Shown: positions 1 to 8,056 of the stretch, one piece after another
Layout of the letters: every line of letters begins with the position of its first letter
Numbering within the stretch: the stretch's first letter is position 1
NCBI GenBank assembly: GCA_964487845.1
Contig: CAZASK010000004.1
Coordinates: 24,196 to 88,195, forward strand
From: CAZASK01 sp964487845
GTDB taxonomy: Bacteria; Chlamydiota; Chlamydiia; Chlamydiales; FEN-1388
Direction of reading: 5' to 3'
Length of the DNA stretch: 64,000 bases
Translations under genes and position numbers: made by a program
The notes under the pieces: model-generated
Seen by the model: only the letters and a program-made list of their open reading frames with translations
The model's database searches: none
What the model was told of the DNA's origin: nothing

Positions 1-839
1 GCTTGTAGCACGATGTCATATGTTTTGGCGTAGCTTTCGTTTTGAACATGAGAGGCAAGAGCCATCTGCGTAAAGTCGGCATAAGGGGCTCGTGGATGCT
101 GTTTTTTACACCACATGTCAATCAGGATAAGATCGCCTCTTTGAATTACTTGATTGCTCTCTGCGGTAGGAGTGTAGTGAGGCAGCGCCGCATGTGCATT
201 CACAGCACAAATTGGGGTATGCGAGCTCGAGCAACGCTCTTCGTGAAAGATTTTGAGTATATGCTCCTGCACGTGGAGTTCTGTGATAGGTGTATTTGCA
301 TCAAGAGATTCTTTGATGAGGCGAAAGCTACTTTTGAAAGCCTTATCAAGGACAAGAGCGGCCTCTTTGTGCCATGCAAGCTGTTCTTGGTCCCACCTTG
401 AGAGCCATTGTTCGAGTATAGGCCAGGAGCTCACAACGGATACGCCTAGATGCGCCAGCCACTCAACAGTACCAGCATCGAGACGAGAAAGTGTCGGAAT
501 GTGGTTCATAGGAGAATATTCCATGGCCACTTTTTTCTTTCCTGCAAGTACGCGCGCGAGTGTCTCTTCTAGTTCTTTCCAAGAAGCGTAAATGAGTTCT
601 TCGCCAGGAAGATGCTGTACGATTTGCGGCTCGATTGCATGAACGATCTTTATAGGTTTGCCTGTCTTAGGGATCCAATAGAAAAACCGTCTTGTGATGT
701 GCTCGTTTGGAGCAAGGTGCAACATTTCATATGCAAAAGGATTGCTTTTTCTATAGTTGTAGATAAGCCAACCATCAATGTCGGCTGTATTGTGAACAGC
801 GTGCTGGATGGTGTCGATAGAAAATGCATTTTTTGTCAT
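1..839 (-). CDS. M24 metallopeptidase, Xaa-Pro aminopeptidase-like (3' end outside window)
   Basis: The minus strand is open from an ATG at 839 to the window edge, about 279 codons, without a stop. The translation has the two-domain look of creatinase/aminopeptidase P proteins: an N-terminal creatinase-like half (residues 1 to about 145) and the start of the pita-bread catalytic half. His221 in ALPHY, Asp241 in LILIDMW and Asp255 in YADFTQ match the first catalytic His and the first two metal-binding Asp residues of family M24. The remaining His and two Glu ligands would lie beyond base 1. A good Shine-Dalgarno (AGGAA, 844-848 on the complement) precedes the ATG. Expected role: release of N-terminal residues preceding proline in the cytoplasm, using two divalent metals. 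Substrate preference cannot be judged. Confidence 0.8.
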   Translation of the reverse strand, partial: MTKNAFSIDTIQHAVHNTADIDGWLIYNYRKSNPFAYEMLHLAPNEHITRRFFYWIPKTGKPIKIVHAIEPQIVQHLPGEELIYASWKELEETLARVLAGKKKVAMEYSPMNHIPTLSRLDAGTVEWLAHLGVSVVSSWPILEQWLSRWDQEQLAWHKEAALVLDKAFKSSFRLIKESLDANTPITELHVQEHILKIFHEERCSSSHTPICAVNAHAALPHYTPTAESNQVIQRGDLILIDMWCKKQHPRAPYADFTQMALASHVQNESYAKTYDIVLQ

Positions 840-982
840 GAATATTCCTATTACAAGATAATGTACCCGGAGATGGTATCTTTTCTGTGCAAAAAGAACC
901 AGAAGAAAAGAGGGGGCTATAGAAAAGTCTTTGCATAAATTCTTCGTTTCACTACGTTGATTTCTTTTTTCTTAAAAATGAA

Positions 983-1303
983 ATGAGCGAAGGAGCAATC
1001 CACGTACGTAATCCTCTTCTAGAGTATCCTAATGAATTGCGGGAGCGAATCCTAGTTGTCGCTATAGCACCAGGCGCTTACATTTATAGCGAAACATGTG
1101 CTAGGGTGATCCATTACAGAGCAAGAGATTTAGTTCCATGGCTTGATTTTTATGGATTAATAAGAGAGAGGCATTCCACTGTTATTCTTCCATCTGCACC
1201 GGATGCCTCATGGATTGATCATTCTTTCATGAGTCCCACTTATATATACAGTATACGTAAGCATATGGATAAATATCTGATCAGTGGAGGCAAAGAAATA
1301 TGA
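983..1303 (+). pseudogene. Probable 5'-truncated remnant of a chlamydial hypothetical protein
   Basis: A 106-codon reading frame whose product contains NPLLEYPNELRER, VVAIAPGAYIY, VIHYRARD and a C-terminal SHP/SAPDA-type stretch with DHSFMSPTY. I remember this pattern as the C-terminal part of longer hypothetical proteins in environmental chlamydiae, possibly DUF687-like, but cannot verify it. No convincing Shine-Dalgarno precedes the ATG and an in-frame stop lies about 60 bases upstream, so only the tail of the family seems to remain. The stop TGA overlaps the ATG of the next small gene (ATGA at 1300-1303), as in a real operon. Either a shortened functional gene or a remnant; function unknown. 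Confidence 0.5.
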
Positions 1304-1829
1304 AGATATCATCACTTATATTATTGTTAATGGGTGTTGTATTTTTATTTTCTTTAGTAAATAGTGATCCATACATGTTTAATGCTGAGAAGAATGCGAA
1401 ACATATTCTAAAGAAAGCTGCTAGCATTATTGAAAAAAATATAATTTACAGCCTAGCGGTGCAGGATTAGCTATGCCTGGAGGTAACTTGAGAGAGTTTA
1501 CGCTTTGTTTTAATACAAGGAGTGAATTAAAGAAAGAAGAGCTAAGAATGCTTTTACTTGACTGTGCAAGAGAGCTTTTAAATCAAATTAATTCGGACGA
1601 GAGCGTGCAGTCTGCTATGGTTGTCTACCCATTTACAGAAAAAAATATTGATATAACTATATACAACAGAAATCAAAATGGAACTGAAGTGTATGATCCT
1701 GGTATTTCAACAGCAGATATTTCTAATAGTATATTAATGTATAGAACAGTTGATCGAGATAATAGGTATAGTTATAAAAATAGATATTCCGAGACATATC
1801 AAGAAGCTTTAAGAGCTATACAAAAATAG
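1300..1829 (+). pseudogene. Small exported/membrane protein gene split by a -1 frameshift at an A7 run
   Basis: The ATG at 1300 follows GGAGG at suitable spacing and opens a frame with a hydrophobic N-terminus (SSLILLLMGVVFLFSLV), a signal peptide or anchor, but it stops at 1470 after 56 codons. The -1 frame continues smoothly from base 1441 to a TAA/TAG-type stop at 1829 with a well-behaved protein (QPSGAGLAMPGG, then FTLCFNTRSELKKEELR). Read across the A7 run at 1433-1439 with one extra A, a single protein of about 176 residues results. The site GAA AAA AAT contains the heptamer A AAA AAT, a classic -1 slippery form. It may therefore be a mutation, a sequencing error, or recoding. The neighbouring upstream gene also looks truncated, which favours decay. 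Function unknown. Confidence 0.6.
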
Positions 1830-1912
1830 TACCTTGCTTTTTGCGTGACCCTTGCTGCATCAACCAGCTTACAGGTAGATGTTCTTCTCTCATCCTTGTC
1901 TGAGGAGCTATT

Positions 1913-2902
1913 CTAAAATGGGTTCATTACTTGTCGAATGGCAGCTTTCGCCTCAAGCATAAGATCTGAGTCGTTGTCTTGTATTTCAAGTTCTATAACC
2001 ACACATTGTGGGATGCTTTCTTTCTTGCAGCGAGCAAGCAGAGTATGTGTTAGTTTTATCGCAGAAGAAATATCCATTCTTGAGTGCTGAATATAAGAGA
2101 GAAGTGAGCGTATGATCGATTCGATCTGTTGAGTGTTGTCGATAGTCAAGTTGGGGTTATTGGATAACAGCCCAAATATAACAGCGGGCTCAACGCCCAG
2201 TTGAAGTGCAGTTTGTATAAGAAGCAGTGATGTGCTGTTTGGACAGGCATTTTCAATCAATTTTTCTATGATGAAGTTGTTTATATTTCTTTGCAGTGCG
2301 AGTAATAAAATTTCATCAGTAATTACTCTTTCTTGAAGATGATCGATTACTTCTTCAAGAACAGCGCCATGCCTTCCATTAGTAAGCATTTTTTTTAGAA
2401 ATGACTGGGAAAGACTGTTTTTGTCTGTGTGGCAGAGTACCTCCCAGGCAATAAACCACGGGCAGTGAGTATTCATCACCTGCTCTATAAAAGGCTCTGT
2501 AAGTAGGAAGTGTTCCATCTTGTTCAGCATATGATCAATCATTGAGCGGGGGATTTGTTTCTCAATCGCATAGAGCATAAGCTCTGGTGTAATAAGCATG
2601 CGCGGTGTTTTTTGCAATAGTTGAAGCAAGACCCAGGTTTGATTGCTTCCCTGGCAATGCGTAATGGCGTCATGAATCAGTTGTGTCGTGATAATAGATT
2701 CTGGAGCCTTCTCTAAAAACAGAGAAAAAAAATCTTCTACGGTGTGGTTGTTTTGTTTGAGGAGTTCTTGTAAAAGATGCAATCCATTTTCATGAGTCAG
2801 GGGCTCTTGTAACTTTCTCGCAATTTCATTGAAGTCATTGTAGAGAAGATTTGTCGGCAAAGTATGCCAAGGTGTAGTGGATTGGATAGAGCTAATATTC
2901 AT
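1913..2902 (-). CDS. Hypothetical alpha-solenoid repeat protein
   Basis: I do not recognise this 329-residue protein. The start is placed at the ATG at 2902 because GAGGGA stands five to six bases upstream; the frame could open at a TTG at 2926 but without a ribosome binding site. The product is almost entirely helical in appearance, with degenerate units of about 28-32 residues that recur as I-T-x-x-L-x-x-A-[IL] followed by a second amphipathic helix (for example ITTQLIHDAI, ITPELMLYAI, ITDEILLLAL). This suggests a helical-repeat protein for protein binding. There is no signal peptide or membrane segment. It lies downstream of, and on the same strand as, the HEAT-repeat gene, with a gap of 64 bases, so co-transcription is possible. 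Confidence 0.7.
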   Translation of the reverse strand: MNISSIQSTTPWHTLPTNLLYNDFNEIARKLQEPLTHENGLHLLQELLKQNNHTVEDFFSLFLEKAPESIITTQLIHDAITHCQGSNQTWVLLQLLQKTPRMLITPELMLYAIEKQIPRSMIDHMLNKMEHFLLTEPFIEQVMNTHCPWFIAWEVLCHTDKNSLSQSFLKKMLTNGRHGAVLEEVIDHLQERVITDEILLLALQRNINNFIIEKLIENACPNSTSLLLIQTALQLGVEPAVIFGLLSNNPNLTIDNTQQIESIIRSLLSYIQHSRMDISSAIKLTHTLLARCKKESIPQCVVIELEIQDNDSDLMLEAKAAIRQVMNPF

Positions 2903-2966
2903 TATTCCCTCACAAAGTATTTTCAAAGTGATATATCATGTAGGTGAATAGATGTCGAATAGATGT

Positions 2967-4634
2967 CTACTTAGTCGCACAGCGTAGTAGCGCATAGGCA
3001 GCGCGAATGCGTAGTTGCTCTGAGGGGTCATCGAGTGCTTGTAATAAAAAAGGAATCGTTGTTTTTGAAGAGAGAGCGCCGAGAGCGAGTAAAATTTCTT
3101 CTTTGAGATGTCTTGGCTGTTTGCTATATCCTTCACAGAGGATTTTTTCCGCTTCTTGTTCTTGGTGGGTGAAGGCCAAGATAATGGCTGCTTGTAGCTG
3201 TGCCGCCTTGTCCTCATGTTTCATAAGTTGGATGAGTGTCTCTTTGGCAGTATCGGGCCACTCTTCGAGTAAAACTTGCGCGGCTTGTAATGCAACGCCC
3301 CATCGATTGCTTTTTAAAAATGAGGCAATCTCTTCTTGGGGAAGGCTCTCTTGGCAAGAAGCTAGTATCGAGAGCAGGTGAAGTCGTGTCAGAAGATCTT
3401 GTATCTCAGGGAACTGTGTAAGCCATGGCAAGCGTTCTTGTTTATTTGGCTGTATGTATGAAAAGTGCAGAAATGAAGCGGTGTCAATTTTTTCTTTGAG
3501 TTGTGACAGTGTCTGCTGCACTATTTTTGCACAGGCAGCAACATCTATTCGATGACGGATCAATGCCAAAGAGAGATTTATTTTTACATAAGGATCTTCA
3601 TGGGTTGCATAGTGACGCTTGATAAGCTCGATACTTGATTCACCACCATGTGCGATGAAACATGCCGCCTGGAGGGCTATTTCTCGAGGAGCGCTGAGCA
3701 TCGACTCAAGAATGTGTATTGCTTGTGGTAAGTAATTCGTGTTGTTTCGGACAATGCAATACCAGGCAGCACACGCCTGTACTCTCGCATGAGGGCTTTT
3801 TAGCAGCGGGACATACTGGTCATTCGTGCAGGCTGGGTTTCTTACAAGAGCTGCAATTTTTTCTAAAAGAACCTCCTCTGAAAGCTCTTCTTTGGCTACA
3901 TCTTCTGATGAAAGTAGATCGGGATGTTTTGCAATGAGTCTCCATCCCAAAGATCGAAGAGTTGCATGGCTGCTATTTACAAGAGTCAAAATGGTTGTTT
4001 TGCTAGGTGCATTGTGCTGTTGATAGAGGGCTTGAAATGCAGCCTCCTTTTCCTCAGATAAGCGTGTAGCAGAACTCAAAATATCTTCGAGTACAGAAGT
4101 TGCTCGAGCGTCATAGGAGGTCGCAAGTGCTTGGATGGCAAGAGCGCGTATGTGCGAAGATGGGTCATGTTCGATTGCGTAGAAAATATCTGTATAGAAA
4201 TGATGATCTCTAAAATGCAAAACTCCTTGATACGCGAGAGATCGGATGGCAATATTGTCATCACCTAAACACTTTTTGATAAGAAAGATAGCTTGTGAGT
4301 CTTGACTTTGACAGCAGGCCATCAAAGATTCAAATCGTATAAGTGGAGAGCTTGAAGAAATGCCGCGTTGTATGATAGCCCAGGCAAGTTCTTCCAGAAA
4401 ATGATCAGAGTATTCAGATGGTGCAAAAAGTTGTAATTCTCGAATCATCTCTGTATTACGCCCAAGATGCGCAAGACACACTATTTTCGCACTGCTTGCT
4501 TTCGTATCATGGTTGGAGATAGAGTCAAGGGCGGCTTGATAATTTTTGAGCAGCATATGAGAAGCATAAGGCTCTTGTCCAGTCAGACAGACGCATGCAG
4601 ATAAGGCCGCAACAAAAAAGAAGCCTGTTTTCAT
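2967..4634 (-). CDS. Exported HEAT-repeat protein, possible lipoprotein
   Basis: A 555-residue protein starting with a short signal sequence; LSAC at residues 11-14 could be a lipobox, so it may be a lipoprotein or be cleaved further on. The rest is built from HEAT/PBS-lyase-like helical pairs, for example IRSLAYQGVL, IRALAIQALA, LRSLGWRLIA and a final LRIRAAYALLR. Such solenoids act as protein-binding scaffolds; no enzymatic motif is visible. Its ATG overlaps the stop of the HIT gene by four bases (ATGA), so it is translated from the MYG1-HIT-HEAT message. I recall the same order in Chlamydia trachomatis (around CT384-386), supporting a conserved chlamydial operon. Partner and role are unknown. 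Confidence 0.8.
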   Translation of the reverse strand: MKTGFFFVAALSACVCLTGQEPYASHMLLKNYQAALDSISNHDTKASSAKIVCLAHLGRNTEMIRELQLFAPSEYSDHFLEELAWAIIQRGISSSSPLIRFESLMACCQSQDSQAIFLIKKCLGDDNIAIRSLAYQGVLHFRDHHFYTDIFYAIEHDPSSHIRALAIQALATSYDARATSVLEDILSSATRLSEEKEAAFQALYQQHNAPSKTTILTLVNSSHATLRSLGWRLIAKHPDLLSSEDVAKEELSEEVLLEKIAALVRNPACTNDQYVPLLKSPHARVQACAAWYCIVRNNTNYLPQAIHILESMLSAPREIALQAACFIAHGGESSIELIKRHYATHEDPYVKINLSLALIRHRIDVAACAKIVQQTLSQLKEKIDTASFLHFSYIQPNKQERLPWLTQFPEIQDLLTRLHLLSILASCQESLPQEEIASFLKSNRWGVALQAAQVLLEEWPDTAKETLIQLMKHEDKAAQLQAAIILAFTHQEQEAEKILCEGYSKQPRHLKEEILLALGALSSKTTIPFLLQALDDPSEQLRIRAAYALLRCATK

Positions 4635-4966
4635 GTCATAGGGCCTAAGGGCTCTCCACCAAGTAAATGAAAATGAAGATGAAAGATCGTCTGTCCTGCA
4701 GAGGGGCCATTATTGGTTACCAATCGAAAGCCATCTGCTACGCCCAATTGTTTGGCCATCTTGGCTGCTACAAACATCATTTCAGCAAGAAGTGGCCCAT
4801 CTTCCTTTTCTGCATGAGAGATGTCATGGATGACTTTTTTTGAAATAATAAGGAGATGAACAGGAGCTGCTGGTGAGATGTCGTGAATGACAAGGATTCG
4901 TTCATTTTCGAATGCTTTTTTTGATGGAAGCTCCCCGTCTATGATTTTTTGAAAAATAGTTTTCAT
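4631..4966 (-). CDS. HIT-family (histidine triad) nucleotide hydrolase
   Basis: A complete 111-residue HIT protein with the signature HLHFHLLGG near the C-terminus (histidine triad, His phi His phi His phi phi) and the N-terminal part typical of HINT proteins (FQKIIDGELPSKKAFE). Family members hydrolyse nucleoside phosphoramidates or related nucleotidyl conjugates using the central His as nucleophile. Length is normal for the family. The ATG at 4966 is preceded by GAGGA at good spacing. It sits 16 bases downstream of the MYG1-like gene and overlaps the HEAT gene by four bases, forming one minus-strand operon. The physiological substrate is unknown. Confidence 0.93.
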   Translation of the reverse strand: MKTIFQKIIDGELPSKKAFENERILVIHDISPAAPVHLLIISKKVIHDISHAEKEDGPLLAEMMFVAAKMAKQLGVADGFRLVTNNGPSAGQTIFHLHFHLLGGEPLGPMT

Positions 4967-4982
4967 GATAGCCGTTCCTCAA

Positions 4983-5858
4983 CTAAGGAATTATTTTTTT
5001 GAGTGCAGAGATCGCATCTTCTTTAGTTTCCCATACCGATATAAATCTTCCTTTATGGCAAAAGATGGCTCCAGAGATAGCTGTCTTTGCTTTTAAGGAT
5101 TCGTCAATAAGACCCGCCCACTCTTCAGGGAGAGGGAGTCTTACTTTCATCCTTTCTTCATTCGATGGAGGGATTCCGCGCAGCTTCCAGTGTTGACCAG
5201 ATGGCATGATGACAAATCGAGCTGGGTGCTTTTCCCCGCCCTCTTCAAAAAAGGTGTCCATCCAAGGGATTGCCTTGTCAAATATCAGACACTCTTTAAA
5301 TTCTGCCATGGCCTCCATGACCTCTTTTTTACAAGAGCGGTTGTATTGATAGCGTTGCCATAATCTTTTAAGATGACCTAAAGCAAAGGTAACGGCGTGG
5401 AGAAAGGCTGAGTCTTGATCTGCGCTTGTAGCGTCATAATGAATAGGTGTGAAATTGGAGATGATATGTGAGAAGGTGCATAGTCCAGGAGCTTGCGTGT
5501 CCTTGCCATTGTCGTGTGCGTCAACACCTCGTACGAGGGCGTTATTAAAAAAATCAAAGTCTTTTTGGGTGAGCAGGCCGATTTGTTTCAGGTAATCTAA
5601 AATCATTCCAGCACTACTGAGCGGGCCTTTATAATCGACTTGATGATGGTCAAAACGCTTTTTTTCAAGGCTGTAGATGCCGCCAACATCGCAGACATAT
5701 TCACATGAAGAGAGCTTAGCGTAGTGACGAGTTCTTGTAATCTTGTCCATGTCTATGAGATCAAAGCAAAGCAAAAGTGCACATGCTGTGACTTCATCAG
5801 CATGAAAAGTGCCATCATGAGTTCCAAAGGAGCGAGGTAAGATAGGTTCTTTTGTCAT
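4983..5858 (-). CDS. MYG1/UPF0160-family metal-dependent hydrolase
   Basis: The 291-residue product begins with FGTHDGTFHADEVTACALL, the hallmark of the MYG1 family, and continues with DVGG, RFDHHQ and VDAHDNG. Together these give the His/Asp ligand set of DHH-like metal-dependent phosphoesterases. Eukaryotic MYG1 is described as a 3'-5' RNA exonuclease; the bacterial homologues are not well characterised, so a nuclease role is inference. The ATG at 5858 is preferred over an in-frame TTG six bases earlier because GACGGA is well placed for it. First gene of the MYG1-HIT-HEAT operon, divergent from the LOG-like gene with only about 60 bases between starts, so promoters for both must lie in 5859-5917. 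Confidence 0.88.
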   Translation of the reverse strand: MTKEPILPRSFGTHDGTFHADEVTACALLLCFDLIDMDKITRTRHYAKLSSCEYVCDVGGIYSLEKKRFDHHQVDYKGPLSSAGMILDYLKQIGLLTQKDFDFFNNALVRGVDAHDNGKDTQAPGLCTFSHIISNFTPIHYDATSADQDSAFLHAVTFALGHLKRLWQRYQYNRSCKKEVMEAMAEFKECLIFDKAIPWMDTFFEEGGEKHPARFVIMPSGQHWKLRGIPPSNEERMKVRLPLPEEWAGLIDESLKAKTAISGAIFCHKGRFISVWETKEDAISALKKIIP

Positions 5859-5917
5859 AGTCAAAATCCGTCAAATAGCTCATTATCATCAACATGTTAA
5901 TTAGAGGGAAGGTATTT

Positions 5918-8023
5918 ATGAAGGTTGATCTCAAACAACATGATCTCGTGACTCCAGATGGGAAAATTATTTCTCTGAAAGCGCTGGGAGAAAAGGAAGC
6001 AGAAGCTGAGGTTCTTATTGAAGGAATTCACCCAACATTTGTTGGGTTTCATATCGATCCCTCGCTTGTGATGTTCAATGTCAAAAGTACACTTGCACAA
6101 ATAGGAATAAATGGAATCGGAATTGAATATCATCTCGATCCTCAAGTAGGTATTGCAAGGGTAAAGGTCAAACTACAAGCGATAGGACCTATAGCGAAGG
6201 AGATGCTTACCTTCATTGGTGTTGGATCCTATATAGGAAAGCTTTTTGCAGCTGACGACAGAAGAAGAGTACGCGATCCACAATACCTTGCAAGGATGTT
6301 TGGGCGATCTGACAGATCAGGGCGTCCTCTTCTTTCTCTTGGGGGAATGCATGGAAGCGATTCGTTAATTTTAGAAAAAGTAGATGGACGCACGGTGGCT
6401 TATCTTGCCTTGAAGGCTGGGAAAGTGCTATATGAATCATCCATTTTTGGTTTTTTGCAGACAATGGCAAAGTCTCTGCCAGTACGTCATCGTCTGAGAG
6501 ATTTATTGAGCCTCCATCAACAGTGGGTGCCAGGTGCTATCAAAAACGTTGACCACGATGAAATTTTACTCGTCCGCACAGAGCCTCTGCATATTCGTAC
6601 CGTCTTTGCTCGTGTCGTAGACCCTTTATTAGCCCCAGGATACCAACATACGAGCGCTTCTGTGTTACAGCCAGATACAAGAGCTTCAGGAGATATCTAT
6701 GAATTATATGGTCATTCTAAGCGTGAAATTACAGATATGGCTTTAGAATTTTATACTCTTGAGCCTTACCGTGAGCATGTATTCTTTCAAGATCGCGATC
6801 AGCTTCATGCTTGCTTAGAAGAGGAAAAAGTGCTGTTTTCCGCATTTGAGACAGCACCTCCATCCAAGGATCAAAAAGCGGCAACATATGTGGTGAAAGG
6901 TGAGCAGCTGCAGCAGCTACAGGAAGATGACTGGGTAGTAAGAAAGCCCATTTTCCAACAATTTCCTGGTATGTCACAAGGCTCTCGACAAGCAATGCTT
7001 GCAGAAAGATATATTGAACAGCAGCCTTCATATCCATTTTTGAAGGCAATGGAAGATGGTTTGATAACAAGTCAAGGGATTTTGCTATCTCGTTATTTTC
7101 CATCTCCTTTGTTGACCCGTATGTTTTTGAGTGAATATGTGGCAAGGCTGATAAAAGGAATCTATTTCCAATATCCATCGAGTTCGCGAGGATATTTCTT
7201 CTCAAATGAGGATCGCTCATTTTTGAATGAATTGCATAAATTTGCGATCCCTGTATTTTGGGTTGATGAAGTCACGGGAAAGGTGCTCCAGTATGCGCAA
7301 AAAAGAAATCGCGAATCAGGAATGTTCGTGCCAAAAGATAAAATTGATATCTATATGCACGCGACTGTTTTTGGAGTGTATGGATCTAATTTGATTGCAG
7401 GGACATTTGATGATGAGTTGACTTATTTGATGCGTGGGGTAATGAACTTGCGTCCTACGATGAAGCATTCATTATTGAATAAAGATACCCCATTGGCTTT
7501 GATCACTGGAGGCGGGCCAGGTGCTATGGAGATGGGCAATAAGATTGCTCAGGAGTTGTCTATTTTATCATGTGCCAATATTGCGGATTTTAGGCAGGAA
7601 AATGCAATCATCAACGAACAAAAGCAAAATCCCTATATCGAGGCAAAAATGACCTATCGATTAAAAGAGCTAGTTGAAAGACAGGCTGAATTTAATTTGG
7701 ATTTCCCAATCTTTGTCATGGGAGGGATGGGGACCGACTTTGAGCTGTGCTTGGAAGAAGTAAAGCGAAAGGTGGGGTGCACGGCTCCTACGCCAATACT
7801 GCTATTTGGCCCAGTAGAATATTGGGAGGACAAAATTTCGTATCGCTACCGAAGAAACATCATTTCACAAACGATTGTTGGCTCGGAATGGATTAGCAAT
7901 TGCTATTATTGTGTGCAAAACGCCCAGCAAGCTCTTGAAGTGTATCGTTCCTTTTTTGATACAACACTTGCGATAGGGCCAGAGCATCCAGCTCATGAGC
8001 GTGGTTTTGTTGTCGTCAAATAG
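5918..8023 (+). CDS. Large protein with a C-terminal LOG/lysine-decarboxylase-like Rossmann domain
   Basis: A 701-residue protein started at the ATG at 5918, which has a strong AGAGGGAAGG upstream. The C-terminal third carries TGGGPGAMEMGN around residue 528 and MGGMGTDFE around residue 601. These resemble the nucleotide-phosphate-binding loops of LOG proteins (cytokinin-riboside phosphoribohydrolase type, usually PGGxGTxxE). In the second motif the usual Pro-Gly-Gly is Met-Gly-Gly; the Glu of the family seems kept as DFE. The N-terminal two thirds, with a repeated beta-rich start, is unfamiliar. I recall a homologue of similar size in the same position in Chlamydia (around CT387). A nucleotide-monophosphate hydrolase activity is plausible but unproven. 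It ends seven bases before the terminator hairpin at 8028. Confidence 0.8.
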   Translation: MKVDLKQHDLVTPDGKIISLKALGEKEAEAEVLIEGIHPTFVGFHIDPSLVMFNVKSTLAQIGINGIGIEYHLDPQVGIARVKVKLQAIGPIAKEMLTFIGVGSYIGKLFAADDRRRVRDPQYLARMFGRSDRSGRPLLSLGGMHGSDSLILEKVDGRTVAYLALKAGKVLYESSIFGFLQTMAKSLPVRHRLRDLLSLHQQWVPGAIKNVDHDEILLVRTEPLHIRTVFARVVDPLLAPGYQHTSASVLQPDTRASGDIYELYGHSKREITDMALEFYTLEPYREHVFFQDRDQLHACLEEEKVLFSAFETAPPSKDQKAATYVVKGEQLQQLQEDDWVVRKPIFQQFPGMSQGSRQAMLAERYIEQQPSYPFLKAMEDGLITSQGILLSRYFPSPLLTRMFLSEYVARLIKGIYFQYPSSSRGYFFSNEDRSFLNELHKFAIPVFWVDEVTGKVLQYAQKRNRESGMFVPKDKIDIYMHATVFGVYGSNLIAGTFDDELTYLMRGVMNLRPTMKHSLLNKDTPLALITGGGPGAMEMGNKIAQELSILSCANIADFRQENAIINEQKQNPYIEAKMTYRLKELVERQAEFNLDFPIFVMGGMGTDFELCLEEVKRKVGCTAPTPILLFGPVEYWEDKISYRYRRNIISQTIVGSEWISNCYYCVQNAQQALEVYRSFFDTTLAIGPEHPAHERGFVVVK

Positions 8024-8027
8024 GCAA

Positions 8028-8050
8028 AAGGCGGCTTTTTTAGCCGCCTT
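8028..8050. terminator. Bidirectional hairpin terminator between convergent genes
   Basis: Stem AAGGCGGC (8028-8035) pairs with GCCGCCTT (8043-8050) around a TTTTTTA loop. It lies between the stop of the LOG-like gene on the plus strand and the stop of the DUF1207 gene on the minus strand, six bases away. The stem is perfect and GC-rich; the T-run is in the loop rather than after the stem, so it is a strong structure but not a textbook intrinsic terminator. Confidence 0.65.
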
Positions 8051-8056
8051 GTCATA

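Noticed and set aside
42..938. Plus-strand open frames of 108-119 codons at the left end
   Set aside because: The minus strand carries a continuous M24 peptidase gene across 1-839, which explains the region much better.
3007..4264. Several open frames of 60-124 codons on the plus strand opposite the HEAT gene
   Set aside because: They lie entirely within a well-supported gene on the other strand and have no ribosome binding site or family resemblance.
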